Of a DNA stretch of 10,553 nucleotides, positions 7,449 to 10,553 are shown piece by piece; position 1 is the stretch's first letter; every line of letters begins with the position of its first letter. The translations under genes were made by a program, and so were the position numbers. The notes beneath the pieces were generated by a model. It did no database searches. It was not told the DNA's origin and worked only from the letters and a program-made list of their open reading frames with translations. This DNA is from Verrucomicrobiales bacterium (GTDB taxonomy: Bacteria > Verrucomicrobiota > Verrucomicrobiia > Limisphaerales > SXQI01): positions 1 through 10,553 of the forward strand of contig SXQI01000232.1 of assembly GCA_005793025.1 (NCBI GenBank), in the 5' to 3' direction.

Positions 7449-9179
7449 TTATTGTAATGATTCCAATTCCTGACGGAGCAATTGTATCAAAGGCCGAACG
7501 GCGCCGGCAGAGAAATCCCACCGACATCCGGCAATCTGAAATAGTTCAGGCAACGGACGTGCCCCTCCCATGCGTAGCCCCTCGTGGTATTGCTGCAGTG
7601 CAATAACAGGGTTTCTCTTGAAATTATCCCAAATTTGAAGGGCTCCCAACTGTGCGATTCCATATTCGATGTAATAAAACGGATGAAGAAAAATATGCAA
7701 TTGTCGGTGCCACGAATGGGATCTCGCAGCGTCCAAACCACTCCAGTCAACCACTCCCCCAAAACGGCTCATTAACTCACCCCATGCGGCGGCTCGTTCG
7801 GAGCGGGTATGCCCCGGATGCGTGTATATCCAATGCTGGAAAGCATCCACAGTGGCAATCCATGGAAACACTTCCACCACCCCTTCGAGGTGATCGCGTC
7901 TGGCCCTCCGAGCTTCAGGCGCGGAGTAGAAGGATTCGATCTTCTCATTCCCTAGCAACTCCATTGTCATCGATGCCACTTCACAAAACTCGATTGGAGC
8001 ACTTCGATAGGCATACAAATCTTCATCTCGTGTCGCCAACGCATGGAACGCATGTCCAGCCTCGTGCAACATCGTCTCCACGTCACGCTGCACACCGACG
8101 GCATTCATGAAAATAAATGGCCATCGGGATTCCGACAATGTGCATTGATAACCTCCTGGGGCTTTTCCTTTACGATTTGCAAGGTCGAGCAATGATAATT
8201 CCTGCAACGTCTTGAACCCATTGGAAGTGATCGGGTCGATCTGATCGAATATGTTCTGAGTTCGTTCTACTAGGGTTTCCACCGCCTCGAATGGTCGGAG
8301 CGGCGGAAGATTAAGAGGATCCACCGCGAGATCCCAAGGCCGCAACGTTTCCAGTTTCAGTTGGCGATTTCGCTGGTTCTGGAGTTGGTTCAGTAACGGA
8401 ACAACTTCTAATTCGATGGCCTTGTGAAACCGAAAACAATCCTCGGGGTTGTAATCAAATCGACCACGAAATTTGAAAGCGTAATCCCGATAATTATCGA
8501 AACCAGCATTGCGGGCCATGCTGTGCCTCAACCTAACAAGCTCATCAAATATGTCCTCGAATTGATCTTTCATTTCGAGCCGCCTGTTTGCAACCAGACT
8601 CCATGCCTCTTGACGCAAATCGCGATCGGTTTCCTCAAGGAACCGGCCCATTTGCGTCAGCGTCTTTTCCTCCCCGCGAAAAAGGACGGTGAGTGATCCA
8701 CTCAGTTTTTGATACTGCTGGCCTAGTTTGGCTTCTTCAGTTTCCAGAGCGACATTTTCCTCCCTGAAAAGTTCGACACGGCTTTCCACCCCACGGTTGA
8801 AAACTTCGAAACGATCCGGGTTCAATCCGGGCCTTGATGGATGTTTTAAGTAAAGCTGCTCCAATACGAATTGCCTTGGTTTACAACGAGGATCAACTTT
8901 TTCTACCAAATCGAGATACGCCCGCTCAGCCTCCGGGCTGTCGGTGTGGCAAGTCATCGCTATGTAGCGTTTCGAAGACTCCTCATCAACCGCTGCACTC
9001 AGTTCACCCCAATCCAAAAGCCAATGCTCCAACCCCTCCGGAGTGGTGACCCCAGCGATGCTGCGCTCCAGAGCATCGAACAGTGGCTCGATTGATTCCC
9101 AGTTCCCGAGATCAGCCGAGAGAGGAACAAACCGTCGAGGATTATGGGCAGGCAAATGACTGAATGGCAGCAAACTCAT
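7449..9179 (-). CDS. pepF: M3 family oligoendopeptidase F
   Basis: A zinc endopeptidase that cuts short oligopeptides; characterised PepF enzymes are cytoplasmic and act mainly on peptides of roughly 7-17 residues. It has 576 aa, close to the usual 560-610. The mostly helical N-terminal part (about 1-350) forms the access channel. The catalytic motif is HEAGHAFH (372-379), with zinc ligands His372 and His376 and catalytic Glu373; Glu400 in CEVAS, 24 residues on, is the third ligand. The late tyrosine-rich segment HPFYYIEYGIAQLGA is typical of the family and carries transition-state residues. No signal peptide is visible. The ATG at 9179 is preceded with no gap by GAGGA, too close for normal use; an in-frame TTG at 9173 lies six bases after it and could be the true start. 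It lies 22 nt after the M14 gene and 20 nt before the M1 gene, so it is probably co-transcribed with both. Confidence 0.94.
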   Translation of the reverse strand: MSLLPFSHLPAHNPRRFVPLSADLGNWESIEPLFDALERSIAGVTTPEGLEHWLLDWGELSAAVDEESSKRYIAMTCHTDSPEAERAYLDLVEKVDPRCKPRQFVLEQLYLKHPSRPGLNPDRFEVFNRGVESRVELFREENVALETEEAKLGQQYQKLSGSLTVLFRGEEKTLTQMGRFLEETDRDLRQEAWSLVANRRLEMKDQFEDIFDELVRLRHSMARNAGFDNYRDYAFKFRGRFDYNPEDCFRFHKAIELEVVPLLNQLQNQRNRQLKLETLRPWDLAVDPLNLPPLRPFEAVETLVERTQNIFDQIDPITSNGFKTLQELSLLDLANRKGKAPGGYQCTLSESRWPFIFMNAVGVQRDVETMLHEAGHAFHALATRDEDLYAYRSAPIEFCEVASMTMELLGNEKIESFYSAPEARRARRDHLEGVVEVFPWIATVDAFQHWIYTHPGHTRSERAAAWGELMSRFGGVVDWSGLDAARSHSWHRQLHIFLHPFYYIEYGIAQLGALQIWDNFKRNPVIALQQYHEGLRMGGARPLPELFQIAGCRWDFSAGAVRPLIQLLRQELESLQ

Positions 9180-9184
9180 TCCTC
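9180..9184 (-). promoter_or_regulatory. Shine-Dalgarno-like GAGGA upstream of pepF
   Basis: The minus strand reads GAGGA immediately before the ATG at 9179, with zero spacing. A ribosome bound here would be better placed for the in-frame TTG at 9173 (six-base spacing). It is the only clear Shine-Dalgarno-like sequence at any visible start in the window, and it decides between two pepF starts that differ by two residues. Confidence 0.4.
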
Positions 9185-9201
9185 AATGTTACAAGAAGGA
9201 A

Positions 9202-9978
9202 CTAGCAAGGCGAGTTGAGAAGCAATGTGCGCACCGCAGCAAGGTGCGACGCTATCCGCAACGAGAGTTCAAAATCAGAAGGTGCTTCGAGTGTATAATT
9301 ACGATGAGTTTTCTCTTGAAGTAAGAAAAGAGCTTCTGGCCAGTCGAGACGTTGTTGCGGAACAATCGATGGTCGGATGATTCCTGCGGAGCTATGCCAA
9401 TCATCCACCTGCCCATCCTCTTGAATCGGGCATACCTGCCCCACGGATTGGATGATCGCTTTGGAAACGGAACACTCATCGACCGCGTTCAACTCGTAGA
9501 GGTAAAAACCGTTGGCCTCCCAATCTTCGTGCAGTAAGGCGGAATAATGGAATCGTGGACAGTCCTTCAACCATTGAATATGCGACACAGTCTCCCTAGC
9601 AAGCAGTTGGCGGTAGTCTCGATTTAAATCTATCCCTTGTCCGTTCTGCCGAGTCCCAAGAATGCAACCCACAGGATTCAAACAAGGCACTATCCACAAA
9701 TTTTTATCCATCGGCCAAAGTTGCTGACGAAACATTTCCAACAGAGCGAGCGGGCCCGCAGGTTCATCGCCGTGGATTCCAGACGAGAAGTATACGTTTA
9801 GAGGATTCGTGCAACTCGATCGGACGTAAGCATTGATGATCAAGTCGTGATGTCCGCAGACTTTTTGCATCTCCCAACCGGATTGATGAGCTAACTCATG
9901 AATCTCCTTCAACACCTCGTGAATCTCGATCCGCTCACCTCTATACCCGCCTTGATTGCGTCCTAGCCGCTGTTTCAT
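9202..9978 (-). CDS. M14 family zinc peptidase (MpaA / AspA-like)
   Basis: A compact 258-aa member of the M14 metallocarboxypeptidase and succinylglutamate desuccinylase superfamily. The zinc site is clear: His69 and Glu72 in GIHGDEPAG and His150 in LLHEDWE. A substrate-binding Asn119-Arg120 pair lies in GIDLNRDY, and catalytic Glu231 in TLEAPS. The NPVG...GTRQNGQGIDLNRDY stretch (101-122) resembles MpaA, the murein-peptide amidase that cleaves the gamma-D-Glu to meso-Dap bond, more than animal carboxypeptidases. Substrate is not decided: a C-terminal residue of a peptide, a murein tripeptide, or an acyl-amino acid are all possible. No signal peptide is seen, so it is probably cytoplasmic. 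Its ATG shares one base with the bioB stop (TGATG), which implies translational coupling; pepF follows after 22 nt. No Shine-Dalgarno site of its own is visible, consistent with coupling. Confidence 0.88.
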   Translation of the reverse strand: MKQRLGRNQGGYRGERIEIHEVLKEIHELAHQSGWEMQKVCGHHDLIINAYVRSSCTNPLNVYFSSGIHGDEPAGPLALLEMFRQQLWPMDKNLWIVPCLNPVGCILGTRQNGQGIDLNRDYRQLLARETVSHIQWLKDCPRFHYSALLHEDWEANGFYLYELNAVDECSVSKAIIQSVGQVCPIQEDGQVDDWHSSAGIIRPSIVPQQRLDWPEALFLLQEKTHRNYTLEAPSDFELSLRIASHLAAVRTLLLNSPC

Positions 9979-10553
9979 CAGGCCGTCGCCATTGCGTCAA
10001 CGGCCTTTGGAGCTTCCTGATCACTAAACCCGTGCTTTTCCCAATTTGGATCAAGGCCAAGGTCTCGCAACATTTGTAAATCTTTTTCCACGGACTGGTT
10101 CAAGGTTGTGAGGTAATTCCCAACCATCATCGCACTTGCACCGGCCATAAAAATCATTCCCTGAAGATCACGCAGATTGATGCTGCGTCCGCCAGCGATC
10201 ATTATTTCTTGCTTGGGCAAAATGAAACGAAAACACGCGATCGACTTAAGAACTTCCATTGGGGCGATCCCCTCGGCAGTTTTTGCCATCGGCGTGCCGT
10301 CCACCGGATTCAGGATATTGATGGGAACGATATTGGCTCCAACCTCGCGAAGCGCAAATGCGAGGTCACATCGATCCTCTCGTGTTTCACCCATGCCCAA
10401 TATCCCACCGGAACAAATCTTGATCCCAGCAGTTTTGAGGTGCCGGATGGTGTTTACCCGATCTTCGTAAGTGTGACTGGTGCAAACCTCAGGATAGAAA
10501 CGTTTCGAACTCTCCAGATTGTGGTTGTAGCACTCTAATCCAGCTTCCTTGAG
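9978..10553 (-). CDS. bioB: Biotin synthase, C-terminal part (cut by window edge)
   Basis: A radical SAM enzyme that inserts sulfur into dethiobiotin, the last step of biotin synthesis. The frame is open to base 10553, so the ATG at 10400 is internal and the true start lies beyond the right edge; 191 residues are visible of roughly 310-340. The visible part starts in the TIM barrel with YNHNLESS and FYPEV, then KICSGGILGMGE, whose Cys (10413-10415) matches E. coli Cys188, a ligand of the sulfur-donating [2Fe-2S] cluster. IAGGRS follows, whose Arg (10185-10187) matches the cluster ligand Arg260, then FMAGASAMMVGNYLTT. The VPINILNPVDGTPM segment is typical of BioB. The CxxxCxxC motif for the [4Fe-4S] cluster would lie outside the window. 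The stop codon overlaps the M14 start by one base. No other biotin gene follows it. Confidence 0.96.
   Translation of the reverse strand, partial: LKEAGLECYNHNLESSKRFYPEVCTSHTYEDRVNTIRHLKTAGIKICSGGILGMGETREDRCDLAFALREVGANIVPINILNPVDGTPMAKTAEGIAPMEVLKSIACFRFILPKQEIMIAGGRSINLRDLQGMIFMAGASAMMVGNYLTTLNQSVEKDLQMLRDLGLDPNWEKHGFSDQEAPKAVDAMATA

Noticed and set aside
7429..7527. A 33-residue N-terminal extension of the M1 aminopeptidase
   Set aside because: It overlaps the pepF 3' end and would bury the signal peptide that begins at 7428.
7652..8110. 152-codon plus-strand open frame opposite pepF
   Set aside because: It lies wholly antisense to conserved M3 catalytic-domain sequence and shows no family motif; a shadow frame.
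9978..10400. A small biotin synthase-like gene starting at the ATG at 10400
   Set aside because: The frame continues with conserved BioB residues to base 10553; this is the C-terminal part of a full gene.

Overview
The window is an ordinary stretch of bacterial chromosome, densely coding, with base composition near 50% GC by eye. It holds eight genes, two of them cut by the window edges. All are metabolic or housekeeping genes with recognisable families. I see no tRNA or rRNA gene, insertion sequence, CRISPR array, phage gene or frameshift. The mix suggests a Gram-negative heterotroph that uses sugars and peptides: class II xylose isomerase, bacterial glycogen synthase, an exported M1 aminopeptidase, an M3 oligopeptidase and an M14 peptidase beside bioB. 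Verrucomicrobiota or a related PVC lineage is my best guess, from protein character and scarce Shine-Dalgarno sites, but I could not test it by database search.

Layout, left to right. xylA (plus strand) enters from the left edge and ends at 1302. It converges on a minus-strand pair, serS then glgA (4092 down to 1312), which are 15 nt apart and probably co-transcribed from a promoter abutting the serS start codon. A 120-nt divergent spacer (4093-4212) separates serS from a small plus-strand DUF1801 gene (4213-4734). That gene converges, with a 9-nt gap, on a minus-strand run of four genes read from the right edge: bioB (partial), an M14-family zinc peptidase, an M3 oligoendopeptidase F and an M1 aminopeptidase with a signal peptide (10553 down to 4744). 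Their junctions are a 1-nt stop/start overlap, 22 nt and 20 nt, so they look like one operon.

How the genes may work together. xylA and glgA belong to carbon uptake and storage, but they lie on opposite strands and need not be co-regulated. The three metallopeptidases could form a peptide-degradation set: the M1 enzyme outside the cytoplasmic membrane trimming N-termini, PepF cutting oligopeptides in the cytoplasm, and the M14 enzyme removing a terminal residue or acting on murein peptides. This grouping is inference from position and family. I found no strong candidate for an undescribed system. The points most worth checking are the apparent leaderless serS promoter, the peptidase cassette coupled to bioB, and the pepF start site.
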